Under the pieces are notes generated by a model. That model did not search any database and had not been told where the DNA came from. It saw only the letters and a program-made list of their open reading frames with translations. This document shows, piece by piece, positions 1 through 6,236 of a DNA stretch of 19,918 bases. The DNA is taken from assembly GCA_001773295.1 (NCBI GenBank), contig MEWG01000020.1, positions 20,195 through 40,112 on the forward strand. Direction: 5' to 3'. The position numbers were made by a program, and so were the translations under genes. The first letter of the stretch is position 1. Every line of letters starts with the position of its first letter. The stretch comes from a candidate division WWE3 bacterium RIFOXYD1_FULL_39_9. Lineage in GTDB: Bacteria > Patescibacteriota > WWE3 > UBA101185 > UBA10185.

Positions 1-2
1 AT

Positions 3-323
3 ATCTCATATATCCTATTGGGAATTGCTGCGATAACATTTGGTTTCATAAAATACGGATTTGTCCCGTCTTTAATTACAAATGCATCATGGATTTTATT
101 TAACGCCGCTTTGTTGTCCGGTTTCATAGGTGTTGCATATCCATGGACCGCTCTTTATAACAGGCTAAAGTATGTTGCCCTCTTTGTGCCAAATAGAATT
201 AGTTCGATCGCAAAAGAGAGGCAGATTAAGTTAAAACCTCGTTTTGATTTTGCTCATATTTCTAGAAGTTCGGAACACGCAGAAGTATCAAACCAAGGTG
301 GCAAAAAACATTATTTGCAGTAA
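3..323 (+). CDS. C-terminal part of an integral membrane protein, possibly a family 2 glycosyltransferase
   Basis: The reading frame is open to the left window edge, so only the last 106 or so residues are present; the TTG at position 18 is internal and not a believable start. What is visible is a hydrophobic stretch with at least two likely membrane segments (ending near GFIGVAYPW), then a basic, hydrophilic cytoplasmic tail rich in Lys, Arg and Ser. Membrane-bound processive glycosyltransferases of the cellulose/hyaluronan synthase type often end like this, and the next gene is another membrane glycosyltransferase. The catalytic domain lies outside the window, so the family is an inference. 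That this is a real coding end is fairly sure; the function is not. Confidence 0.55.
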   Translation: MSYILLGIAAITFGFIKYGFVPSLITNASWILFNAALLSGFIGVAYPWTALYNRLKYVALFVPNRISSIAKERQIKLKPRFDFAHISRSSEHAEVSNQGGKKHYLQ

Positions 324-375
324 TTCTACTCGGCAGATAAATTAGGTTTCGATCTTTTTGAATCAATAAAATAGT

Positions 376-1887
376 ATGGAAGAAAAGAAGATAACAGTCT
401 TAAATAGGTTAGTTAATGAAAGGACGCTGTGGCTATTTATAATGGCTGTTGCAGTTTTTGTGCGATTTTTTTATCTTGACGCGCTTAGTCTCCGACTAGA
501 CGAAGCTCAAAGTATTTGGCAGGCTTCCCACTCCTTGGAATTTATCAAGACTTACATGTTAAAAAACGTTCACCTGCCTTTGCACAACTCGTTGCTACAT
601 TTTTGGATTTCCATATTTGGAACTAGTGAGATATCAGTAAGAACGATGTCGGCGATTCCCGGTGTACTAACCGTTCCCGCTTTGTATTTACTATCCAAAG
701 AAATAATGGGTAGAAAAAGATCGTTGTTGACAATGTTTTTAGGAGCAATTTCACCAATTTGGGTGTGGTATAGCCGGGAAATTAGAATGTATACATTGCT
801 GACTCTAGTAACCACGATATCGTATTTGTTATACGTGCGAATCATGAAATATAACAAATCCCGAGATTATATTTTGTACACCCTTGTTAATGTTATCGGA
901 ATCTACACACATTACTTCTTCACACTGGTGCTATTTGTGCAAATGCTTTTCTTTTTAATTTCATTTGTAGTGAAAAGAGTCAAATGGGGAAAATACGATG
1001 TTTACGATAGAAAAAAACAATTTGCATTTCTAAGTGTTTGCGGACTTTTAGTTATTGGCAGCTTTTTACCTTGGGTTTACATGCTTTATAAATCTTATGG
1101 TTCGGGAACTTTAGCTCCTGTTTTGGCTAAACCCACAGCTTTTAATTTAATTTTGAGCTATTTTGAATTTACAAACGGATTTTTGCCGGATGCGCTTACA
1201 TCTTTGGCAATTTCCATTTGGCCGGTAATAATTTTGCTTGGATTTATTTTCCTTACGAAACGTCAAAACCCGTTTTCACCGGGAATTTTATTGGCGCTGA
1301 TGGGTGCAACTATTCCGGTGTTTATTATTTATTCGGGAAGTGTGCTGATAAAACCTATGTATTTAACCCGCTACTTAATCACCATAACTCCAATGTATTA
1401 TATTTTGCTCGCCTGGTATTTTACCGAACTTGTCGGAAAGAAAAGAATAATTTTAACGAGTTTATTTATACTTACACTTCTATTTTCTTTATATCTGCAG
1501 GCCACACATCCCGATAACCCTGTTAGGGAAGATTATCGGGCTGCAGTTAGCTTTCTAAACGAAAGAACAAGTTCTAGGGACATAATTATTCTTGCGCCCC
1601 CGTACACCATCTATCCATTTCAGTATTATTACGAAGGTACCGCCAGAGTTTCCACTATTCCGATTTGGAACAAGAAAAAAGGTGGAATTCCTGCGTACGA
1701 CTCTGAAAAGGTTGCAAATGATGTAAAGTCTTTGCAGGCAAACCACAAAAAAATGTATTTGCTCTTAACTACTAATCTGGAAAACTCTGACAAAGTTAAA
1801 GCTTACTTTGATGAGCACTACACCAAGCTTGAGAAACACAAGTTTTCAAAGGATGTTTGGATCGAAGTGTATCAAGCTGAATATTAG
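376..1887 (+). CDS. GT-C fold membrane glycosyltransferase (PMT/ArnT-like, GT39/GT83 type)
   Basis: This 503-aa polytopic protein is likely to transfer a sugar from a polyprenyl-phosphate donor to a protein, lipid or glycan on the outer face of the membrane. The first membrane segment (about 16-36) is followed by the first outer loop with RLDEA at 40-44; an acidic Asp/Glu pair there is the catalytic hallmark of PMT_2-type GT-C enzymes. The stretch about 83-140 has the usual family signature (R, PG-LTVPALY-L, SP-WVWYSREIRMY). About ten more hydrophobic segments follow, and residues about 390-503 form a soluble C-terminal domain. It lies 52 bp after the preceding membrane-protein gene on the same strand, so both may act in one surface glycan pathway. 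No clear SD precedes the ATG. Donor and acceptor cannot be told from sequence. Confidence 0.85.
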   Translation: MEEKKITVLNRLVNERTLWLFIMAVAVFVRFFYLDALSLRLDEAQSIWQASHSLEFIKTYMLKNVHLPLHNSLLHFWISIFGTSEISVRTMSAIPGVLTVPALYLLSKEIMGRKRSLLTMFLGAISPIWVWYSREIRMYTLLTLVTTISYLLYVRIMKYNKSRDYILYTLVNVIGIYTHYFFTLVLFVQMLFFLISFVVKRVKWGKYDVYDRKKQFAFLSVCGLLVIGSFLPWVYMLYKSYGSGTLAPVLAKPTAFNLILSYFEFTNGFLPDALTSLAISIWPVIILLGFIFLTKRQNPFSPGILLALMGATIPVFIIYSGSVLIKPMYLTRYLITITPMYYILLAWYFTELVGKKRIILTSLFILTLLFSLYLQATHPDNPVREDYRAAVSFLNERTSSRDIIILAPPYTIYPFQYYYEGTARVSTIPIWNKKKGGIPAYDSEKVANDVKSLQANHKKMYLLLTTNLENSDKVKAYFDEHYTKLEKHKFSKDVWIEVYQAEY

Positions 1888-1896
1888 CAAAGCGTT

Positions 1897-1913
1897 ATAG
1901 GTTCTGGTATAAC
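1897..1913 (+). promoter_or_regulatory. Possible extended -10 promoter within an inverted repeat before the 115-aa gene
   Basis: TATAAC at 1908-1913 is preceded by TG at 1905-1906, giving an extended -10 element. No good -35 is visible. The same bases form the right arm of a perfect inverted repeat, GTTATA (1894-1899) and TATAAC (1908-1913), which could be an operator or a weak hairpin after the glycosyltransferase gene. The call rests on motif match and on position about 50 nt before a strong ribosome binding site. Confidence 0.35.
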
Positions 1914-1961
1914 AGTTCTACCGTTTACCCCAAAAGAAAAACAAAAAATAGGAGGTGTGCT

Positions 1962-2309
1962 ATGTACGGAATAAAGTACGTAAGAACGACATCCTTTGCC
2001 AAGTTTCCCGGGATGTCGCCTCGCGGCACCTTAGTTACGGAGTTTCTGAGTCACCTCAACGGGGATTCCCACAAGTATCGTCGTGAGGTATTTGGAAACT
2101 TTTACACTAAGTGCTGGCAGGAATCCGGAGAGAAGTTTGCAGAAGCGCAGTCACGAGAAGTTCTGCCGTTTATTGCTCTTCTAACCGAAAAGGAAGCAAA
2201 GGGATTATGGAAGTACCTGGTTTTTGATTGGGACAATGCTTCAAAAAGGCTGAAAGGCATGACTGAAGGACGCGATAATCACAGGGAAAGTAGTAATCCA
2301 CCCAAATAA
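1962..2309 (+). CDS. Orphan hypothetical protein, 115 aa
   Basis: I do not recognise this protein. It is soluble, with no signal peptide or membrane segment, and mixed in charge. The N-terminus is basic and aromatic (MYGIKYVRTTSFAKFPG), the middle appears helical, and the C-terminal tail is hydrophilic (GRDNHRESSNPPK). The start is well supported: AGGAGGTG lies about 6 nt upstream of the ATG, a near-perfect SD that most neighbouring genes lack. The gene has its own possible promoter upstream and a strong intrinsic terminator overlapping its stop codon, so it is a single-gene transcription unit. Codon use is less AT-rich than in the flanking housekeeping genes. With the non-coding element and secreted-protein gene that follow, this suggests an acquired cassette. 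Expression is likely; the role is unknown. Confidence 0.7.
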   Translation: MYGIKYVRTTSFAKFPGMSPRGTLVTEFLSHLNGDSHKYRREVFGNFYTKCWQESGEKFAEAQSREVLPFIALLTEKEAKGLWKYLVFDWDNASKRLKGMTEGRDNHRESSNPPK

Positions 2310-2347
2310 AGGACCCTCATTGTATAACAGCAATAAGGGCCCTTTTT
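2308..2347 (+). terminator. Intrinsic terminator of the 115-aa gene
   Basis: The arm at 2308-2322 (AAAGGACCCTCATTG) pairs with 2331-2345 (CAATAAGGGCCCTTT) with two mismatches around an 8-nt loop, and a T run at 2343-2347 follows. It begins within the TAA stop codon of the 115-aa gene. Confidence 0.85.
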
Positions 2348-2372
2348 CGTTTAAATACAGTAACCCATAGCA

Positions 2373-2401
2373 TTGACAAAAGGCTGTTTTGGTGGTAGTA
2401 T
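2373..2401 (+). promoter_or_regulatory. Near-consensus sigma-70-type promoter for a short RNA
   Basis: A perfect -35 box TTGACA (2373-2378) is followed by a 17-bp spacer and TAGTAT (2396-2401), a 4/6 match to the -10 consensus. Start of transcription is expected near 2408. It lies just after the terminator of the previous gene and about 55 bp before another terminator hairpin, so the primary product would be a short RNA unless the terminator is read through. Confidence 0.7.
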
Positions 2402-2407
2402 TACGGT

Positions 2408-2481
2408 GTTCAAAAAAACTTAAAGCTTTAGAGGGGGATACTTATAGTATATGTATAACCACGTCTAAAGCGTGGTTTTTT
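2408..2481 (+). ncRNA. Candidate 75-nt small RNA or attenuated leader with pseudoknot potential
   Basis: The transcript predicted from the TTGACA/TAGTAT promoter would run to the terminator at 2457-2481. It contains a single-stranded A-rich 5' part, the strand GCTTTAGAG (2425-2433), a G run, a small hairpin ATACT/AGTAT (2438-2450) and the terminator hairpin AACCACG/CGTGGTT. The 7-nt terminator loop TCTAAAG (2464-2470) is exactly complementary to CTTTAGA (2426-2432), so the loop could form a pseudoknot with the 5' part. It is either a free small RNA or a premature-termination leader of the secreted-protein gene downstream. It matches no RNA family I can name. Confidence 0.45.
2457..2481 (+). 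terminator. Intrinsic terminator ending the short RNA
   Basis: AACCACG (2457-2463) and CGTGGTT (2471-2477) form a perfect 7-bp stem with a 7-nt loop, followed by a T run to 2481. It lies 55-80 nt downstream of a strong promoter and 138 nt before the first possible start of the next gene, so it can act as an attenuator. Confidence 0.75.
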
Positions 2482-2530
2482 GCACTTTGAAAGGTTAATA
2501 GCTCACTCAATTTTCTCCCTAAGAACCCAA

Positions 2531-2602
2531 GTGGGGGCTATAGTGGGGGCAACGGTAACTTACCTCTAAAGCAAGTAAACCGCCGTTGCCTTCGCTATTG
2601 CC
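2531..2602 (+). promoter_or_regulatory. Long stem-loop in the 5' leader of the secreted-protein gene
   Basis: Three stacked helices are visible. The outer helix is GGCTATAG (2536-2543) with CTATTGCC (2595-2602), one mismatch. The middle helix is GGCAACGG (2548-2555) with CCGTTGCC (2583-2590), perfect. The apical helix is TTAC (2560-2563) with GTAA (2575-2578). The apical loop carries CTCTAAAGC (2564-2572), the exact complement of GCTTTAGAG at 2425-2433. The 8-bp direct repeat GTGGGGGC (2531-2538 and 2543-2550) overlaps the left arms. No T tract follows, so this is not a simple terminator. It ends 16 nt before the first possible start codon and about 58 nt before the preferred one. Confidence 0.5.
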
Positions 2603-2660
2603 TTCATTTGAGGTTTAAATGAAGAAAAAAATCATTCAGAAAAATAGGAGAGAAAAAGAA

Positions 2661-3620
2661 ATGAAGAACAACATGTTTTCGAAGTTCGTGATGGTCCTGA
2701 TCGTTTGCCTGGCGTTGACTGCGGTTTATCCGGCATTTGTGCAGATTAACGAGGCTGACGCCGGTGTTGGCAACTGCCCTGACGACGTGAATGCCCAGAC
2801 CCCCCAATCAGGGAAGGCCTGTGTGTTTCATAATGGGCATTGGCAGGAGGTGAGTTGCAATAGTGCGTTGCTGGATGATCCGGCAAACACTGTCGGTGCA
2901 ACTAACTGCGAGGTCGAAGTACCTGCTGCAACACCCGCACCTACGACGGTTCCTGCGACGAAGGTCCCAGAGCCTACCGTTATTGGTACGCCCCCGACTA
3001 CTCCGATCGTAATCGTGACTCCGGAACCGGAAGAAACTGAAGAGGTTCCGAGCGACGATGGGGACGGTGACAAGACGGACAACGGGGGAACCGGTGCAGC
3101 TGCAGCAGCAGAGCCATGCTCAGACATTGAATGCGCGTGCGTTCAGCTGGTACTGGACTGGATGGAGAAGTTTGCTTTGCCGCTCGCCGAGCGCTTCTTG
3201 GACAACCAGGAAGATGCGAACGCGATCCAGCAGGAGCGCAACGACATCTTGGCAAACCAGCCGGCCCCAGTTGTAAACGTCTACCCCAGCCAGGAACAGA
3301 AGCAGTTCCAAGCACTGTCCTCCTCAGTGGAAGTCACTGTTGGAACGAGCGGTGCCGAAATTGAAGACAAGTCAGTAGCCCCAGCTCCCAAAGAACGCAG
3401 CAAAGTTGGCGGTGGGCGACTCGATATTGAACACGACGATTCACCGGACCTGGTCTTTTGGGTCGTACTGATCCTGGCCTTCATCGGAGTCTGGGCAATC
3501 GCTGGTTGGATATGGTTCATGATGCTGTCACCTATTTGCATACCCTTAATTGGGTACGCACTTTACAGGGCTTTCCGCATCGACATGCCTAATTCCAGCG
3601 CGTCCCGACGCATCATCTAA
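2661..3620 (+). CDS. Secreted, Pro/Thr-rich protein with C-terminal membrane anchor
   Basis: I do not recognise a named family. From the ATG at 2661 the protein has 319 residues. A signal peptide (about 1-34, basic start, hydrophobic core, ADA before the likely cut) leads into a cysteine-containing segment (C39, C54, C66, C83), a Pro/Thr/Val-rich linker (about 86-130), an acidic, Gly-rich and Ala-rich hinge (about 124-150), a mostly helical part starting with CSDIECAC, and a second linker. Two hydrophobic segments (about 264-288 and 290-306) and a short basic tail end the protein. This suggests an outward-facing protein held in the membrane. The upstream ATG at 2619 is possible, but AGGAG about 10 nt before 2661 and the better signal peptide favour the later start. 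GC content and codon use are clearly higher than in the flanking genes, consistent with acquisition. Confidence 0.75.
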   Translation: MKNNMFSKFVMVLIVCLALTAVYPAFVQINEADAGVGNCPDDVNAQTPQSGKACVFHNGHWQEVSCNSALLDDPANTVGATNCEVEVPAATPAPTTVPATKVPEPTVIGTPPTTPIVIVTPEPEETEEVPSDDGDGDKTDNGGTGAAAAAEPCSDIECACVQLVLDWMEKFALPLAERFLDNQEDANAIQQERNDILANQPAPVVNVYPSQEQKQFQALSSSVEVTVGTSGAEIEDKSVAPAPKERSKVGGGRLDIEHDDSPDLVFWVVLILAFIGVWAIAGWIWFMMLSPICIPLIGYALYRAFRIDMPNSSASRRII

Positions 3621-3646
3621 CAACCCGTTCTTCAGAAATTGAGATT

Positions 3647-3716
3647 CGAGAGCTAAAAACCTATAAGGAGGCGGCCAAAGTGAATGATTAAAATCGCACA
3701 ATGGCCGCCTCTCTCG
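3647..3716. terminator. Hairpin terminator between convergent genes
   Basis: GAGGCGGCCA (3668-3677) and TGGCCGCCTC (3702-3711) form a perfect 10-bp GC-rich stem, extended at the base by CGAGA (3647-3651) with TCTCG (3712-3716). The plus-strand tail is T-poor (CGTTTAAAAACC), so efficiency is uncertain. Its place between the secreted-protein gene and the oppositely oriented PEBP-like gene suggests it ends one or both transcripts. Confidence 0.6.
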
Positions 3717-3760
3717 TTTAAAAACCTTTGTTTATTTAGTTTTTTAATTAAGTTTTGAAA

Positions 3761-4360
3761 TTACTTCTCGAAAAGCCCTACTAACGGTAAGGCAGAGTCA
3801 AGAATATGTCCCTCCATTGCTTCCTCAATCTCCTCACGTGTAGCACCTTCATCAAGATCCAGCACAGTATCCAATGCATACAAGTAAAAGAAATACCTGT
3901 GTTTGCCAACCGGCGGGCACGGTCCGGCATAAGTGCCTTTACCAAAATCATTTTCTCCCAAAAAAGCACCCTTTGGCACGGAATTTTCCCTGATTTCGGT
4001 TATCTTTGGATCGATATCGTATAAAATCCAATGAGTCCAGGTCTTAAATGGTGCGTCAGGATCATCCACAAACAAAACTAAGGACATTGTGCCTGCCGGA
4101 ACATCAGAAAAAGTAAGAGGCGGGTTAATGTCGTCACCACTGCATGTATATTTTGCAGGTATAGCCGAGTCGTTTGCGAATACGGAGCTTGAAACCCTTA
4201 ATTTATTTGGATAAGAAACAACAACTCTTTCTTTGGGCCTGATCAATTCGTAATTGGAGACATCGATGCCTTGTGTAGTTAAATACCAGTAAAAAATTCC
4301 AAAGCCAAAAACAAAAAGCAAAATGAGTATAAAGAGTAACTGTTTGTCTTTTGTAATCAT
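3761..4360 (-). CDS. Membrane-anchored PEBP family protein (YbhB/YbcL-like)
   Basis: This 199-aa protein belongs to the phosphatidylethanolamine-binding / Raf-kinase-inhibitor-like family; bacterial members are small ligand-binding proteins of unsettled function. An uncleaved N-terminal hydrophobic segment (about 8-28) should tether it, with the PEBP domain (about 55-197) outside. Family marks are visible: the Cys-containing YTCSGDDINPPL segment (71-82), DDPDAP (99-104), THW (109-111) and GPCPPVGKHRY (146-156), which together line the anion-binding pocket. It is divergent from the DUF3048 gene, with 57 bp between the start codons. TATAAT on the minus strand (4371-4376) sits 10 nt before the ATG, giving a very short leader. 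The family call is secure; the ligand is unknown. Confidence 0.9.
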   Translation of the reverse strand: MITKDKQLLFILILLFVFGFGIFYWYLTTQGIDVSNYELIRPKERVVVSYPNKLRVSSSVFANDSAIPAKYTCSGDDINPPLTFSDVPAGTMSLVLFVDDPDAPFKTWTHWILYDIDPKITEIRENSVPKGAFLGENDFGKGTYAGPCPPVGKHRYFFYLYALDTVLDLDEGATREEIEEAMEGHILDSALPLVGLFEK

Positions 4361-4370
4361 ATGCTACCTT

Positions 4371-4376
4371 ATTATA
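4371..4376 (-). promoter_or_regulatory. -10 element of the PEBP-like gene
   Basis: Read on the minus strand, a perfect TATAAT ends 10 nt before the ATG, so transcription should start only 3-4 nt before the start codon. No convincing -35 is visible. Confidence 0.55.
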
Positions 4377-4404
4377 TTCAATTCCATATGCAGTACAAAT
4401 AGCA

Positions 4405-4410
4405 TATAAT
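4405..4410 (+). promoter_or_regulatory. -10 element of the DUF3048 gene; likely leaderless start
   Basis: A perfect TATAAT ends 7 nt before the ATG at 4418, placing the expected transcription start on or next to the start codon. No SD is present between them. Confidence 0.6.
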
Positions 4411-4417
4411 AAATTAC

Positions 4418-5623
4418 ATGGACGTATCCAGCGAAAATTTTTCGGTCAGTCCCGAACAACAGGCAAAATTTTACGCGCAGTCCGGATCGCAAGTGAAACT
4501 GCCCAATAAGTTTAGTAATAAAAAATACATCGCTTTTGGCGTACTTGCCTCTTTAGTACTTATCACAATTTTCCTTTTTATATTAGTTAAACGCGGAGGC
4601 TCTACTATTCTAAGTCCTATTGCGGATAGAGTGTCCGATTTGGGAAAATCCAATGCAAACATGGTTACGAATCCACTTAACGGCGAGCTGGTAAAAGACA
4701 CGGATGCTGCAGTTTGGAAAGATGAAAGGCCGATTGCAGTTATGATAAATAATTATACGGATGCCAGACCTCAGTCCGGTCTTGAAAAAGCTGATTTAGT
4801 TTATGAAATAGTCGCTGAGGGTGGAATTACCAGATTTCTTGCATTTTTCTTAAGCGAGGTGCCGGATAAGATTGGTCCTGTGAGAAGTACCAGAGAATAT
4901 TATCTTGTTTTAGTAAAAGAGTTGGGCGACGCCATGATTATGCACATTGGTTGGTCGCCGCAAGCACTGGAAGCCATAGAAACATGGCCTGTCAGAAGTT
5001 TGGGACGCGGTGGAGCACAGTTTTGGAGAGATCAGGCTAGAATTGATGCTGGAATTGCCATTGAACATACAGCTTATGTAAATGGACCTGAGTTACGTGA
5101 ACTAGGACATGAACTAGGCTGGGAAGGTGAACATAGTTTTGTAGAATGGAAATTTAAAGATACAGAGGATGTGGATAAATCGCAGCAATGTTTGGTGGGT
5201 GAGTGTGACAAACCTATTACTATAGACTTTTGGTACGAGGGCGATTATTCAGCAATTTTCAAATACGACAGAAATACAAATACATATTTAAGGTTTACAG
5301 GATACGATACCAGTGGTAGTCCGGTGCCTCACATTGACCAGGAATCCAAGCAGCAAATAAGTGTAAAAAATTTAATTGTTCAGTTTGTGGCTGAAGTCGC
5401 AATAGGCGGTGACGAGAAAAACAGACTCGAGTACGAACTTGTAGGTAGTGGCGAAGCTATCATATTTACTGACGGTAAAGCAACAAAAGCGACTTGGTCC
5501 AAAGCAGGCAGGGATGACAGGACCCTATACTATGATTCAAACGGTCAAGAAATACTCTTTAATCGTGGACAAATTTGGGTTAGTATAGTACCAGACAGAA
5601 ATATCGAACAAGTTGTCTATTAG
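4418..5623 (+). CDS. DUF3048 (YerB-like) membrane-anchored protein
   Basis: This 401-aa protein has a short cytoplasmic N-terminus, one membrane segment (about 38-60) and a large external part. From about residue 105 it follows the DUF3048 pattern: RPIAVMINN, ARPQSGLEKADLVYE, EGGITRFLAFF, IGPVRSTREYY. The second lobe (about 265-400) matches the C-terminal DUF3048 domain, including TWSKAGRDDRTLYYDSNG and the final IWVSIVPD. The Firmicutes homologue YerB is a lipoprotein of unknown role; here a membrane helix replaces the lipobox. It has its own promoter divergent from the PEBP-like gene and lies 22 bp before the HTH/nucleotidyltransferase-like gene. Domain assignment is strong; the biochemical role is not established. 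Confidence 0.9.
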   Translation: MDVSSENFSVSPEQQAKFYAQSGSQVKLPNKFSNKKYIAFGVLASLVLITIFLFILVKRGGSTILSPIADRVSDLGKSNANMVTNPLNGELVKDTDAAVWKDERPIAVMINNYTDARPQSGLEKADLVYEIVAEGGITRFLAFFLSEVPDKIGPVRSTREYYLVLVKELGDAMIMHIGWSPQALEAIETWPVRSLGRGGAQFWRDQARIDAGIAIEHTAYVNGPELRELGHELGWEGEHSFVEWKFKDTEDVDKSQQCLVGECDKPITIDFWYEGDYSAIFKYDRNTNTYLRFTGYDTSGSPVPHIDQESKQQISVKNLIVQFVAEVAIGGDEKNRLEYELVGSGEAIIFTDGKATKATWSKAGRDDRTLYYDSNGQEILFNRGQIWVSIVPDRNIEQVVY

Positions 5624-5645
5624 CTCTGCCCCTAATAATTAAAAT

Positions 5646-6227
5646 ATGCTACAAGAATTACTTGTATCAGAAGTTAGGTTAAAAATTCTAAAGCTCCTGA
5701 TTCTTAATCCCGAAAAAAGTTTCCACGTAAGGGCGATAGTTAGAGCTGTTGGCGCAGAGATAAATGCGGTTCGTAGAGAGCTGCAAAATCTGCTTGAGAT
5801 TAGCTTATTGCGTAAACGACAGAGTTCTAATCGTATTTATTATTCGGTAGATACCTCACATATCTTCTATTCCGATCTGCTTTCGCTTCTTTCTAAAGAA
5901 GATGGTATAGGCGAGCAGATTATTAAAAACACCAAAAATCTTGGTGAATTAGAATACGCGGTTTTGGCAAAAGCTTTTTTGCGAGGAAGAGCTTCGTCAC
6001 CTTTGGATGTAGATCTATTCTTGGTAGGAAATATTAAAATGGAAGTTCTCGAGGGAATTATTAGAGATTTTCAACAAACTACCGGTAGGGAAATAAATTA
6101 TTCGGTAATGACAGAGGATGAATTTAGACATAGAAAAAGATCAAATGACCAGTTTGTGATGAGATTCTTAACTCAGAGTCGTGCAATGCTGGTAGGAGAT
6201 GAAGAAAAATTCTATTCAATGGTTTAA
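5646..6227 (+). CDS. Winged-helix protein with a nucleotidyltransferase-like C-terminal domain
   Basis: The N-terminal part of this 193-aa protein (about 1-75) reads as an ArsR/MarR-like winged helix (SEVRLKILKLLILNPEKSFHVRAIVRAVG, then a wing ending in NRIYYSVD). Residues about 103-165 resemble MNT-type minimal nucleotidyltransferases: LRGRASSPLDVDLFLVG (112-128) occupies the place of the usual G-S-x-A-R-G / S-D-I-D-L motif, followed by the family-like GREINYSVMTEDEFRHRK. The Gly-Ser part is poorly kept, but Asp121 and Asp123 are present. Such fusions occur as DNA-binding regulators or toxin-antitoxin parts, yet no HEPN-type partner is next door. It lies 9 bp before secD and may be co-transcribed with it. 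TAATAA at 5633-5638 could be a -10 for a leaderless start. Confidence 0.7.
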   Translation: MLQELLVSEVRLKILKLLILNPEKSFHVRAIVRAVGAEINAVRRELQNLLEISLLRKRQSSNRIYYSVDTSHIFYSDLLSLLSKEDGIGEQIIKNTKNLGELEYAVLAKAFLRGRASSPLDVDLFLVGNIKMEVLEGIIRDFQQTTGREINYSVMTEDEFRHRKRSNDQFVMRFLTQSRAMLVGDEEKFYSMV

Positions 6228-6236
6228 GATAACTCT

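Noticed and set aside
2451..2468. Five-codon frame ATG TAT AAC CAC GTC TAA ending in the terminator loop, as a possible attenuator leader peptide
   Set aside because: The G-rich SD-like stretch is too far from the ATG, and the codons show no run of one amino acid linked to the downstream gene.
2828..3364. Several overlapping frames on both strands inside the secreted-protein gene
   Set aside because: These long alternative frames follow from higher GC content in the gene. Only the frame from 2661 has an SD, a signal peptide and membrane segments.
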